In this document: positions 11,608 through 22,119 of the stretch, piece after piece
How positions within the stretch are numbered: position 1 is the stretch's first letter
How the letters are laid out: each line of letters starts with the position of its first letter
Assembly (NCBI GenBank): GCA_903813345.2
Contig: CAIIXF020000008.1
Span: 7,700,366-7,764,365, forward strand
Source of the DNA: Owenia fusiformis
Lineage: Eukaryota; Annelida; Polychaeta; Sabellida; Oweniidae
DNA length: 64,000 nt
Direction of reading: 5' to 3'
Made by a program: the position numbers and the translations under genes
Notes under the pieces: generated by a model
What the model saw: the letters and a program-made list of their open reading frames with translations, nothing else
Database searches by the model: none
What the model was told of the DNA's origin: nothing

Positions 11608-12647
11608 GTGTTTACAGAAATAAAAGGATCACTTGTGATTACAATCTTATCCCAGGCTGGTATCTAAAATATGATGACCCGGACTCTAAAGTCTCCTTAA
11701 CCTATCTTGAATGGGGAGACTCTGAATTTTCTCTCTGAGACTCTGAATTTTCTCTCTGAGACTCTGAATTTTCTCTCTGAGACTCTATATTTTTTCGAAG
11801 TGTCTGGAAAACCTTAAATTTTAAGGCTCTTTAGCCAAAATGTTGAAGAGCCTTAAAATGTAAGGCTATTTAGCTGTGAACATAGTATTTTGGCTAGAGA
11901 GCCTTTGTATTTGTAATCCGTGTTTATTTTGTTTTTTATTGATGTTTTCGTAATCTAAACAATAAAACAACAGTCTCGAAAGTTTTTCCAACCCAGAATG
12001 CCACTTAAAAATATCACACATGTATATGTAAATTCAGTTCCATCATGGAAAAACCACTCTGGTGTAGTGGTTATGGTGGTCGCCTTCACCTCTGCGGGGT
12101 GGGTTCGATTCCATGACGGGGCCCTTTTTTTATGAAAACCATGACAGAAGTTTGTTCTCTGACGTCCGGAAATTATGTACACAATTTTTTGTAGAATTTT
12201 GGGGCTTGCTCTATCGCTCAATCATCCATATTTAATGAAATTAATCACTTGTATTGGCTTTGCTATAGTAACAAGCTTAGAAAATACAGGGAATCACACA
12301 TTTGAAGGTTTCAAAAAGTATGATGAAGACCTGGGTATGAAAAAAGGATCTTGTTTATTCTAGATACAGCACATCTTGACGCAGTTTATCGTGAATGCAG
12401 GGACATCACAGAATACACTTCAAAATCTATTGCCTATTAGATTTCAATGCTGTTTTTAGGATTTACCATCTGAAAAACTCTTTGCAAAAACTTCCGCTCA
12501 AAAGTCCTTCATTTGTTACATGTATGTATCAATGATTTTAGGCTAGCATCAAATTCATCAATAAATGTGACCCCCAAGATATTTTTACGTGATTGCCTGG
12601 TCTTACACCTTCTCTGGTGAACCTATTTACGATATATGCATGAAGGT
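11608..12647 (+). repeat. about 1.0-kb repeat D, copy 2
   Basis: Second copy of 10141-11151. It has a local triplication of gactctgaattttctctctg near 11720-11785 and a 15-bp deletion just before the tRNA-like head. Beyond 12647 the sequence becomes unrelated to the first copy's continuation. Confidence 0.88.
12053..12124 (+). repeat. tRNA-Glu-like SINE head, copy 2
   Basis: Duplicated with repeat D. A-box-like TGGTGTAGTGG at 12060-12070 and B-box GGTTCGATTCC at 12102-12112. Same degenerate stems as copy 1. Confidence 0.75.
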
Positions 12648-13129
12648 CCATTCAAAGTCGACGTTTGAACCTTTAAAAAGCCAAATTTGAAAAGGATTTA
12701 AGAACTTTTATTTTTCTCAGTAGACCGGAAGTAAATTTATGAGTCGAGTAAAAAGTGATAATATTCTTTTTATGAAGTGGGGAAGTCAAAACAGTACTAA
12801 TAGAAGTCATAGTAAGCATTCGAAGATTATTTAGAACGATTTAAAATTAAACCGACGGCAAAATTGAATTGAAGACTGAAATCTTTATATGTTTTCTTCT
12901 TCATCTTCTTCGCGGACCTCAGAGAAAACACTTCCGGTTTAATAATCAGTGATTTTATCGATCATTAAATATTTCTGAATATATTTTTGAATTTGTCCGA
13001 TATCTGCTAATATGGTATGTACATGAATGTATTTCAGTTGACATCAAGCTTGAACATGAAGTATATTTGTGCTTATTGTTAAATTACAAAATAGGTTGGG
13101 TATAGAATATGTCAAAGTCGTTTGATCAT

Positions 13130-15060
13130 CTATCTGATGTACTTGAGATAGGCATTTGATTTCCATCTTTCTAAGTGATTTAGTTGTTCAACTGTTAATT
13201 TTTGTTTTGAGTGGTAGTGTGTGGCTCCTATACGGAAGCTGTGTGATGCTATATTTAACATATTCATGTTGCATATTTTAAGGATACTTTTCAAAGGCTC
13301 AAATATTGTGAAGAGGTGGGATTGTTTTTTTTCTTTTATGAAAGCATATTCATGTTGCATGTTTTAAGGATACTTTTCAAAGGTAAAATATTGTGAAGAG
13401 ATGGTTTTGTTTTCTTTTATGAAAAACTGTCCAGATGGTATCCGCCATGTTGTAAGTATTGTTTGCAATTCTCTACTGGGCAAAATAGATTGCTTATTTG
13501 CTTGTCTATGAGTATTGTTTGTGCTTGTATGATGTGTTAATAAGATTCAAACTTTGATTTCTAATTGATTCTTACTATAGATGTGGACATGGTTTATTTG
13601 TAAGTTATGTGGAGATTCTGTCATTTCTCCAATTCTCAATAGCCCATAAAAGGTTGTTAGTACATGCATTTAAATTATATGTTCGTATGTAGAGTGTACT
13701 ACTATTGGTATATGTAGTATTATTGTTGGTAACCTATCTAGTGTCTATGTTAGGTTTTGATTTTTGTATTCCTATTAGCATCTGTTTTATCAAATACTGT
13801 AGATTGGGTTAAATTGGCGCCCGCTTTAATTTGGCGAATTTGGCGAAATTGAAAAATTCGCCAATATAAATCTCCGCCAAAATTTAGAATGAATCCCCGG
13901 GAATCATCTAGGGTATTTCGTCCAGTGTATTTAGGTCACTTCCGGTTTATTTTTTCCAAAAATATGAAAAAATGTCTCTCATAAATTGGCTCAGAACTGG
14001 TCAGTCACTCATTAATACTCAGGGAAAAGTAGCAGCATCGATTGAGGTGTAAAATGTAAAGGATGATCTCACAAAAATGTACAAACGTGGTGAATATCGC
14101 CAGTGGTCCTCAAAAGAAAAAAAAATGAACATAAAAAAGAAACATGCCCATTTACATGGTAATTCACAAACAGCGCGTAAGTTTAACATTCCATTAACAT
14201 TTTTTTGCATATCCACCAAATTAAATAGCTGCCAATATGCCAAAAATGGCAAATTCGCCAAATTAAGTAGCGCCAAATTAACCCAATCTACAGTATGTAT
14301 TAGTGCGATCTATTATGTTTTTTATTTTGTGAAAATATGCGATGGCTGAAACATGTTTGTATTGTCGATGCAGCATAGTTCTGTTGTATCAAATAAGATA
14401 TAAATAGAATAAGATATTCTGTTGATAAAGGGAATATGTTTATATTATATAAATGGCCAAAATTTTCCCCAAAATTTTCCCCAAGATTGTTTGTACACAT
14501 CTTTTGTACCTTCTGCTTTTGCATTTTTAATTATATTGTCTCTTATGATTTCCAGTTCTCTGGTTGGAGTTGGATTTGTATTCTTTTGTGTCTTTGATTT
14601 ACATCTGGTTGATGATTTGGCATACCTGTAATTTATTTCTCAAAGCATCTGCCCTTATTTATATTTTGCTCACCAGGTATATGTTCAGCTTAAATCGTAA
14701 TATTATTTTTCAAGCATGATAACGCCATTGTTCTAATGAAAATCTGATTATAGTTGGATCTTTAGATGTACCTTTGTTTTTTAAATTTCATGATTAACTT
14801 TATAGCTTCATTGTCTGTGTATATCATTATTAATTTGGTAGAAAGTTCCAGAAAAGAGGTCCTAAAATAACGGGGAATGATTTTAAAATGGTTATATGCA
14901 GTTTTTGCCATGATTTTGGCTTTCTGCCCATTTCCATTCCTTTCTGAAGATAACACCAAATCCTATTGACGTACTAGTCTGTTACTAGGGTTTTATTCGT
15001 TCTTTCGAACCATTGTTTGTCATTGAAAAAACTTTTCCCATTGTATTCCTGAAGGAGCAA
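13130..15060 (-). pseudogene. DIRS-type retrotransposon relic (RNase H plus tyrosine recombinase)
   Basis: Minus-strand pieces are in the DIRS order. At 14959-14762 an RNase H-like block reads LIMIYTDNEAIKLIM, followed in shifted frames by SKDPTI and AEHIPGEQN, the pattern of the DIRS RNase H domain. At 14524-14300 the block STEYLILFISYLIQQNYAAS plus TIQTC is the N-terminal SAM-like part of a tyrosine recombinase. At 13360-13130 the C-terminal catalytic part reads ASHSFRIGATHYHS, LERWKSNAYLKYIR, with the second catalytic Arg, the W of the H/W position and the nucleophile Tyr. The recombinase is split by the MITE at 13797-14293, and several stops and frameshifts intervene. A 90-bp local duplication lies at 13250-13430. 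No reverse transcriptase was recognised upstream. Confidence 0.75.
13797..14293. mobile_element. TA-flanked MITE with about 24-bp inverted termini
   Basis: The ends read CTGTAGATTGGGTTAAAT and, inverted, ATTTAACCCAATCTACAG (one mismatch), flanked on each side by TA, as in Tc1/mariner/pogo-like elements. The subterminal parts are rich in ttggcgaa and ttcgccaa. A short frame at 14077-14200 reads YKRGEYRQWSSKEKK then HAHLHGNSQTARKFNIP, which parallels the peptide in the larger TA-flanked element at 41890-42464 (KRGTYKVYNDAER, HALLNGNSSAAKKFKV). It lies inside the tyrosine-recombinase region of the DIRS relic. Confidence 0.85.
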
Positions 15061-15938
15061 GTCCCACACTTCGAGGTCAACTTTTGCCAATTTGTTAATG
15101 TTAATATGCCAGTGCATTTATTTAAAATGAAATTAATCTTCTTAATAATGTTCTTAAGTATGATATCACAATAGTGCAGTAAATCAATAAGCTGATGATT
15201 TGTAGATTTTTTCCTTTAGTCATTTTTAGGCTGACACCAATAGCATACCTCTAGGGAACTTTAAAAACAGGTCAGCAATATACCACTTACAAATATATGC
15301 AATTGTTACTGTATAAAATATAGTTACCTGAGTGATTGAACCCTCTGGTGTCATGGTAAGGAACAGCTTGCTGTTTTGGTACTGAGATTTTTTGCGTGAT
15401 TGCAAGTTAACTTTTTCATTTTCATTCCAGAGTTTTAGTGTATGCTGGTGTTGGTGCTGCTGCTGTCACTTACTTGCACCTCTAATCTTTTGTCATAGAT
15501 TTTTTTCTAAATTGAAAATAATCAAATTTGGTTTACATTATAAAGTGTCACACAAAGCTACAAGCCATCAGTTCTCAAAATAATCAAACAATTCAAAAAT
15601 GTAAATTTAACTGCCACTTTTCAAAATGGCCATTCAAAAACAATGTCAAGTACAGTATACACTATGTATAAAAAATATCACTCCATTACTAGCAAAAAGT
15701 ATATTTTGTTATACATCAGTATCATCATGACAAGGCATTAACATGACAAAATGTCACCACCTAGTTGCTCAAATCTGAAATCTAAAGTAAGATGTGAACT
15801 TCTGAGAACTTATAGAAGAAAAAACCTGGTCAATTTAAAGCAAGTTAAAAAAAGATCTTTCTGATGTTTTGAACTTCTGACAACTTGTAGATGATTTAGC
15901 AAAAAATTGAAGTCAGACTAAACAGTATTTGTTAAGTT
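15061..15938. other. intergenic stretch, nothing recognised
   Basis: AT-rich. A frame at 15392-15583 has no family pattern. I see no RNA gene or bounded repeat. Confidence 0.35.
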
Positions 15939-15939
15939 A

Positions 15940-16042
15940 TTGGAAGTTGTAAGAATTTGTTACAGACGCCAATCGCTGTCATAAAAATGGAGACCATAAC
16001 AATATGTCACCACTTTTTGGTGGTGACATAATAACATACTTA
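15940..16042. repeat. dispersed repeat with ATGTCACCAC ... GACATAATAA end, copy 1
   Basis: The pattern ttgttacaga(c), aatggagaccataacaatatg, tcaccactttttggtggtgacataataa recurs with variation at 49905-50010, 50718-50850 and 52425-52505. In all of them a block resembling ttacagaYgcc is followed by a block resembling agttggagac and then GTGACATAATAA. I do not see terminal inverted repeats or a tail, so the class is unknown. Confidence 0.6.
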
Positions 16043-16043
16043 C

Positions 16044-16181
16044 ATCTACTATCTCTCCCATCAGGGATACCTTTCTCTTCTTCAAAGGAGACCCCCTTAT
16101 TTCTTCAATTCTTTGAAGCGGAGCATTTTCAAATTCGCTTATCAAACTTTCTTGGACTTTAAACTCTGATGCATCTAATAT
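16044..16181 (-). CDS. putative internal exon, 46 codons, unidentified
   Basis: On the minus strand an acceptor (tgttttag) precedes 138 nt that are open in one frame and end at a strong donor (GAT followed by gtaagt). Both splice phases are 0. The peptide includes QRIEEIRGSPLKKRKVSLMG followed by EIVD, with coding-like composition. The RGSPLKKRKV stretch resembles a basic nuclear localisation signal followed by the first strand of a possible OB fold, but I do not recognise the family. No neighbouring exons were found, so it may be a piece of a host gene or of a transposon gene. Confidence 0.4.
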
Positions 16182-16199
16182 CTAAAACATCATTTAATA

Positions 16200-16850
16200 T
16201 ATGCAGTGAAACATGTATATCAGAACACCTGGTTCATCAAAACACCTTCCAATCTTTTATCCAGTCCCATTTTTTCCTCCCATTAACTCCCATGTTAAAA
16301 AAACTTCATATCTGAAAACCTGTACTCCCTTACTGTACTGTACCGTACTCCTTGTATATTGTAACACTATTTACTTTCACGAATTTTGAAAAATCAAAAA
16401 CATAGCAAAATCGCTTTTAAGTTTCACGGATTTCACAACTTAAAAGGAAGAATCAATTTAACAGATTATTGGTATTGGTCCACTTAAGCTTTTTCTAAAA
16501 AATCATTCTTCCATTTATTTTTAAAACCAATTGCATGTTGTAGATATAGCCCTTTGTCCTTTCAAAAAGTGATATAATTTTTGTTTTATTGTTTTGTCCC
16601 TTTTATCCCATTTCATTAAAAAGTTAATAGTGGGGCCATTTCTGAGAACTTGTAGTTGATTTGAAAAAAATTTTTAGTCAATTTTAAGCGCAGGGTGAAC
16701 AGAATTGCACCCTTGAACAGAATACACTTTTCGGGATGGAAAATTCAAAATGGCCACCTTAACATTTACCCAGACTGCCTAAAAACTAATCACTTCTAAA
16801 CTTTCCATAGAAACATATACACCATTACATTATATACCTAAAATTATGTT
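16200..16850. other. intergenic stretch, nothing recognised
   Basis: No coding region or element boundary is visible. The block aaattcaaaatggccacc near 16740 recurs near 53105, so it is part of some unresolved repeat. Confidence 0.35.
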
Positions 16851-16854
16851 GAAC

Positions 16855-18450
16855 ATACTGAATGGAGTATCTTTTCAATCCTTTGCTCTTGGCCACAAAA
16901 TCTGCAGGAAAACACCATGTCCAGGTTTATATTCTTCATAGGTTATCAAAACCTTGCAATGATCTATATCCACTATCCTCTGTCATGCATGTCCTATTGT
17001 AGGCAGGTAACCTTCATAGGGCCACTAAATGAATATCAGGTCGATATGCATATCTACTAGTTATCAGAGCATAGTCTACGAAAGAGCTTGGAAGTCTCCT
17101 ATCTATGATGATGTCATTAGTCTGGGACATTCATATACAAGGGCCAAGGTGGCAATGACATATCTGATGAATCTAAATTTGAAAAGTTATTTATTATTCT
17201 GAGCTCAGTGTCTAACCATAACGATACTCAGTGGATGGTTCAAAATTTTGTTTGGTCGGTGATGGGGAATATACATACCTCCCAAGATTTGTAGCAAGAT
17301 AATGGAAGATGTTAGAAGTTGATCAGTTTTACAAAACTCTCTTATGATCTAAACTGTTTTTTTTAAGAACATAAATGTTTGGAAATGTCTCTTGGCCAAC
17401 ATCTCCATCGCCTCTCTAAAGGATTGTACTCTTAGATTCTGCAAAATTTAGATTATACTGCTTCCAGTGGTAAAGTTCAGTATCCACTAACTCTGAAGCG
17501 GGTACATCATTATTGTACAAATCTGCCATGTCCTGTAAATCTGGGTACAAAGAACTGACTGATGGCACCAATGACAATAATCTACTAGCTTTAGCTGAAA
17601 AAATAGCACTCTTAAATGTACTTACATGTCATTTTGTTCCCCAATTTATTCAGTGTATTTATTGTCTTTTTTTTTTTACCTAAAAACATATTTTAATTTT
17701 ATATTCTATAATGTGGTTTGACAGTTTATTTGTTTTTTTTGGAAATGACTGAAAGGAAATTGATTTGTGGGGAAGCCAAATGATTGTCTTGAACCACAAC
17801 TAGAATTTAAAATCTTTTTGACCATTGATTTCCCATAGGGCTCCGTGAATATTATGTTTTTAGCACCTCATCTTAAACATTAGCCACTGTTCCTGCTTCA
17901 AGGTAGGATTTGTTTTTTGAAGATTCTTTGATTTACTCTTCAATTGCTTCTTGTTAGCAATCAATATTCTTTGTTTGTCTCAATTGATCTTTTCATCTTT
18001 TGATTTATCCAACTTTCTCATATACTTCCCATAGCTATGCTATCCCATAAAGCAATGTCAATTTTGTTGTAAAATATCAGTAAAAGGTCATGGTGTTTCT
18101 TATAATAGAATTAGGCCTACACTGCCACTTCAACTTGCCAAGACAGGTGTGGTTTGAAATATAAACAGTTTATTCCTGCATTCAACATTGTAACTTTAAT
18201 CCATCTACTGATAGTGTTCTAGATATAACCCCATAAGGTTTTATTTTTTAGCTTATGCAGTGGAACCAGTCTCCGTTTTAAATTTATGGTAGCATGCTTG
18301 GTTTGCTGTCAGTTTTAGTTTATAGGCATGGGCGCACTCCGGGTGAAAACCCTTGTGTGAGTCCTAGCTTTATAAGCTTCCAAATACGATTTAAAACCCC
18401 TTTCTGGTAGTGCAAATAGCACCTGTGAACTAGATTCTCACTGAAGATAT
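16855..18450 (+). repeat. dispersed repeat R1, most complete copy
   Basis: This copy is colinear with 5305-6747 and then with 7218-8160, without the MITE at 5968-6274 and without the psq-type insertion. It therefore serves as the empty-site reference for both. It ends at about 18450, where the D-repeat start (tagtgtttacagaaataaaa) follows until about 18600. No intact ORF is conserved between copies. Confidence 0.85.
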
Positions 18451-18639
18451 ACATAGTGTTTACAGAAATAAAAGGATCACTTGTGATTACAATCTTATCC
18501 CAGGCTGGTATCTAAAATATGGTGACCCGGACTCTTAAGTCTCCTTAACCTATCTTGAATGGGGAGACTCTGAATTTTCTCTCTGAAACTCTATATTTTC
18601 CAAAGTAAGGCCTTCAGTTAACTATCCTTAAAATCCCGT

Positions 18640-19270
18640 ACAGGTAAGTGGCATGTTCGAAAAGTAGCTCTTTGTTCAAAGAATTTCTACATTAAAATAG
18701 AAAAATTGTAATTCTGAAATGCTTTCTTTCAAAATAACTGACAATAAGGCGTTTCTCATTTACTTGTATATCCCTTTTTCTCCAAATATTTTTAAAATGT
18801 TATAACATTCCCAGAAATGGTGAACAGTCTTTTCTTTTAGCTTGCCAAAAAATCACAATTATCATTTGTAGGGATACCTACTAGTCTTAGGTATAAATTT
18901 GATGCATAAATGTTATTTATGATCTTATATTGCAACTCCCAAAAAGTTTTAGTTTTTTGTTACGTCATAAACCATAGAACAATTGATGTTTTTGTAGTCA
19001 AGTTTTTAATGTTAACAATTTTATTTCCAATGCAAAACTGTTTTGTTTGAAGAGATATGTATATCATACCTACATTGAAGAAGTAAGTTTAGGCCGCCAA
19101 AAGTTTCAAAATATATCCGTAGGATCACTCCAGTGGCTAAAATCAACATCAAGGTATCATTAAGCCACATGATTTTTAACGCTTTTTCCATCGATGACAT
19201 GTTTACCATTTGGATGCCCCCCTGATCATAACCTCTGAGGACAGTTTTTTTTTTATATCTTATCAAGCTT
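18640..19270 (-). pseudogene. LINE (CR1/L2-like) 3' ORF fragment
   Basis: The minus-strand frame from 19266 contains YDQGGIQMVNMSSMEKALKI then MWLNDTL, the GGLxMxDxxxxxxALKxxW pattern found after the reverse transcriptase domain of CR1/L2-type LINEs. Further downstream, in shifted frames, come NNIYASNLYLRLVGIPTNDN then CDF, and HHFWEC, the usual C-terminal motif of these ORFs. There are stops and frameshifts, and the reverse transcriptase proper is absent, so it is a 5'-truncated dead copy. Confidence 0.7.
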
Positions 19271-19399
19271 CCCTTTCCATGGAAAATTATATTTCAGAGT
19301 ACTGTTCTTACCTTTGAGATAATGCTATTGGTTGTAACAGTCATTGATATGGAATATACTATCTGTGACACTGCCAAGGATTTAATTATCACACGGTCA

Positions 19400-20690
19400 T
19401 AAATCGTGAGATTCTAAAAAACAAAACAAAAATATTCAGTTTTTCCCTTGTTGATTATAAAACTCTGATCATAGTGGCTTCAAGAGATTTTACAACTTTA
19501 AGTAATGAAGATGTATTTTCTGTGTACATGATGATTTCCTGAGTGTGGCCATTAAGGTCAATCTCTCTAATATTTTCGTCTTGTCTGATGGCTTCCAACA
19601 TATTCTGATCTGATTAGAATGCCTCTATCATTGAAATGAATGCTATTATTTCCACACTTTATTTCAATGATATTATAAAGCTTTTATAAGAGTAGGATAT
19701 ACTCACTCCCCAATTAAACTCTGGTTTCAGCCAATCATTTCCTATTTTCGTGAGACATATTATGTGCATGTGGCCTGTCTCGACTCAAGCCAAAAAGATC
19801 AAACACCGCTTAATTATCCTCCCATGTGAGGACATAAAACGGACAGTTCAAAACCCTAATTTTTAAAGATACACACATGTTGCATTGAATTTACAAAAGA
19901 AAAAAAATATGTCAACCTGGTTCTTATCTATTTACAACTAAGAGAACATTTTCTGGTGACCATTTTATTCTGAGCTATTGATCACTCTAATGGAGTGATC
20001 ACGAATATCAGTGAAGGTACAAGTCAATACTTTCGAAGTGAGGGCATAATTGTCAAGTACCATGACCTTCCACACATACATACATCTTTGGATCCCCATG
20101 TGCTGCACTACTTTTCAAATGGGATTCTCTGGACAGATATACTGTTTGCTCTCAGAGGTACTGAGCTTCATTAACCATGTTAGGTACCTCCACACTAGAT
20201 ATAGCGACTGAAGATGAGACATCAGCCGAATTTTCTAAAATTTGTTACACATGTTTAAGTAGTTTTAGTGCTTATATTTTATTCTCCTTCAAAATATTCA
20301 TCCCCCAGATATAATGCACTTCCTGCATCTGTCCACTTAATCCAAAAACACATGTTTAAGGCCTCCTTGTGAGAGGTTGTAAATGCTCATGTTGGTAAAT
20401 GCTGCAGTGATCTCCTCTGTGTTAAAGCGAATCGTATACCTCAAATTGGTTTCTTTGCTTCTGGGAAAAGATAAAGGTTGCAGGATGCCAAATCAAATTA
20501 ATACAGAAAATGGCTCAATAACTAACCATTAAGTTTAATGTTGATGATGTCTGATAAGTGCTCTGTGGGTATGAGCATTATCGTGATGGAACTAGAACAG
20601 GTTACATTAAATATTGTGATATTCAGATCTACCAACCCGTATGCTCCCTCGGAGAAGGTCTGGTTGTGATTGAGGGGATGCGGAGATGTT
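19400..20690. other. intergenic stretch, nothing recognised
   Basis: No supported coding region. The frame at 20558-20752 overlaps the start of the repeat-rich stretch and has no family pattern. Confidence 0.35.
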
Positions 20691-20699
20691 ATTCACGGG

Positions 20700-21620
20700 C
20701 GACTCTGGAATGTCAATCATGTAATGAGATTAGACCAGAGCCACTATCGTAGAAATACTATCCCCTCTTGGATCAGGTCTAGGCTCTAGAAGTTCCTTCT
20801 CCTGCTGGAGCAACACTTCTCACTTCACTTCAGGTACACACAAAGCCTTCAATATCCTCGTCCTTAAATTGTGAGACTTCTGCTCGGAGTCGGGTAACTC
20901 AGGAATGTCAATCCCTAGAGAGATTAGACCACATGTCACATGTCTCTTGGTTTCAGCTTCAAGCAGTACTTCTTCTGGAGTATCCCTGCTCTGAACATAT
21001 ACTGCACCTTCCGGAGTATCTCTGCTCGAGTTATAAACACACACCTTCTGGAGTATCTTTGCTCAGGGAGATATAAAACACACCTTCTGGAGTATCTCTA
21101 CTCAGGGGGATATAAAACACACCTTCTGGAGTATCTCTTCTCAGGGAGATATAAACACACACCTTCTGGAGTATTTCTACTCGGGGAGATATAAACACAC
21201 ACCTTCTGGAGTATCTCTACTCAGGGAGTTATAAACACACACCTTCTAGAGTATCTCTGGTCGGGGAAATATATAAAACACACCATCTGGAGTATCTCTG
21301 CTCGGGGAGATATAAACACACAAATTTCTGGAGTATCTCTACTCAGGGAGATATAAACACACACCTTTTGAAGTATCGCTGCTCGGAAACATAAAACTCA
21401 GGAATGTCAATCGCTATGGAGATTAGACCAGAGTTGAATATCTCCTGGAAGTAATCCAAGATAGCAGATCAGGGGGAATGCTGGGTAGAAGAAGGTTGAT
21501 GTCACAAGATGACTGCTCAACACTCTATGATCCAATATGGTGATCACACAGACAATAACTTTGACAAGGAATAGCGGGTATAAAGGACTTCTGGACTGGA
21601 AATGTCAATCACCAACTGGG
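20700..21620 (+). repeat. 42-bp minisatellite within a larger repeated block
   Basis: About ten degenerate units of roughly 42 bp fill 20980-21390, each with the core ccttctggagtatctct then ctcagggagatataaacaca. A second motif, ggaatgtcaatc followed by gagattagaccaga, appears at about 20709, 20902, 21396 and 21600. Short units are therefore nested in a larger repeated block. The open frames across it are by-products of the repeat. Confidence 0.88.
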
Positions 21621-21846
21621 ATTAGATCCAACATAATAGACAATAAGAAAAACTCTAGAGACAGCAAAGTCATTGTAGTAAATTACTACTCACCAACACT
21701 TCTTCAGACAATCAGCCACAAATATAATCCAAACGCTTGTAATCCTATTCTTCTCCATTGAGTAACTTAACATTTCATAAGCTTGGTAAACACTAAACAA
21801 CCCGTTGATATACCAAATGGTAGGACAGTGAATTCATAGAACTTTC

Positions 21847-22077
21847 TTACGCCATTTTCTGGGAACTTTCCATGGTGGCTTGTACTTCGACGTTGAACTC
21901 ATGTTGAACTTTATTGCCTTTCTTTTTGAACGTGAAACTGTCTTCCGTCTTAAGTTTCTTTAGAAGTCTACTGTTGTCTTCATGGTCTTCCTTTAAGTCC
22001 TTTTTGAACTTTGAAAACTGATCATTTTTTTTTATCAATTTAAACACGTCTTCCAACGTTTGCGTGTGCGACTGTGC
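21847..22077 (-). CDS. putative exon of an unidentified lysine-rich protein
   Basis: On the minus strand, an acceptor-like cacag precedes an open phase-0 stretch (SHTQTLEDVFKLIKK and onward) that ends at ATGGC followed by gtaaga, a plausible donor. The peptide is highly charged and probably helical, and contains RLLKKLKTEDSFTFKKKGNK followed by VQHEFN. The (K/R)xKGNxxQxxFN block is one I associate with multi-copy, transposon-like genes of marine invertebrates, but I cannot name the family. A TAA also follows the donor in frame, so it could simply be a terminal fragment. Confidence 0.35.
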   Translation of the reverse strand, partial: AQSHTQTLEDVFKLIKKNDQFSKFKKDLKEDHEDNSRLLKKLKTEDSFTFKKKGNKVQHEFNVEVQATMESSQKMA

Positions 22078-22119
22078 ATATTTACTGCCGTATTTACTAA
22101 ACAGCTATTCACCATACAC

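Noticed and set aside
20980-21400. CRISPR-like array
   Set aside because: The repeats are degenerate, contiguous 42-bp units without unique spacers, in a eukaryotic context.
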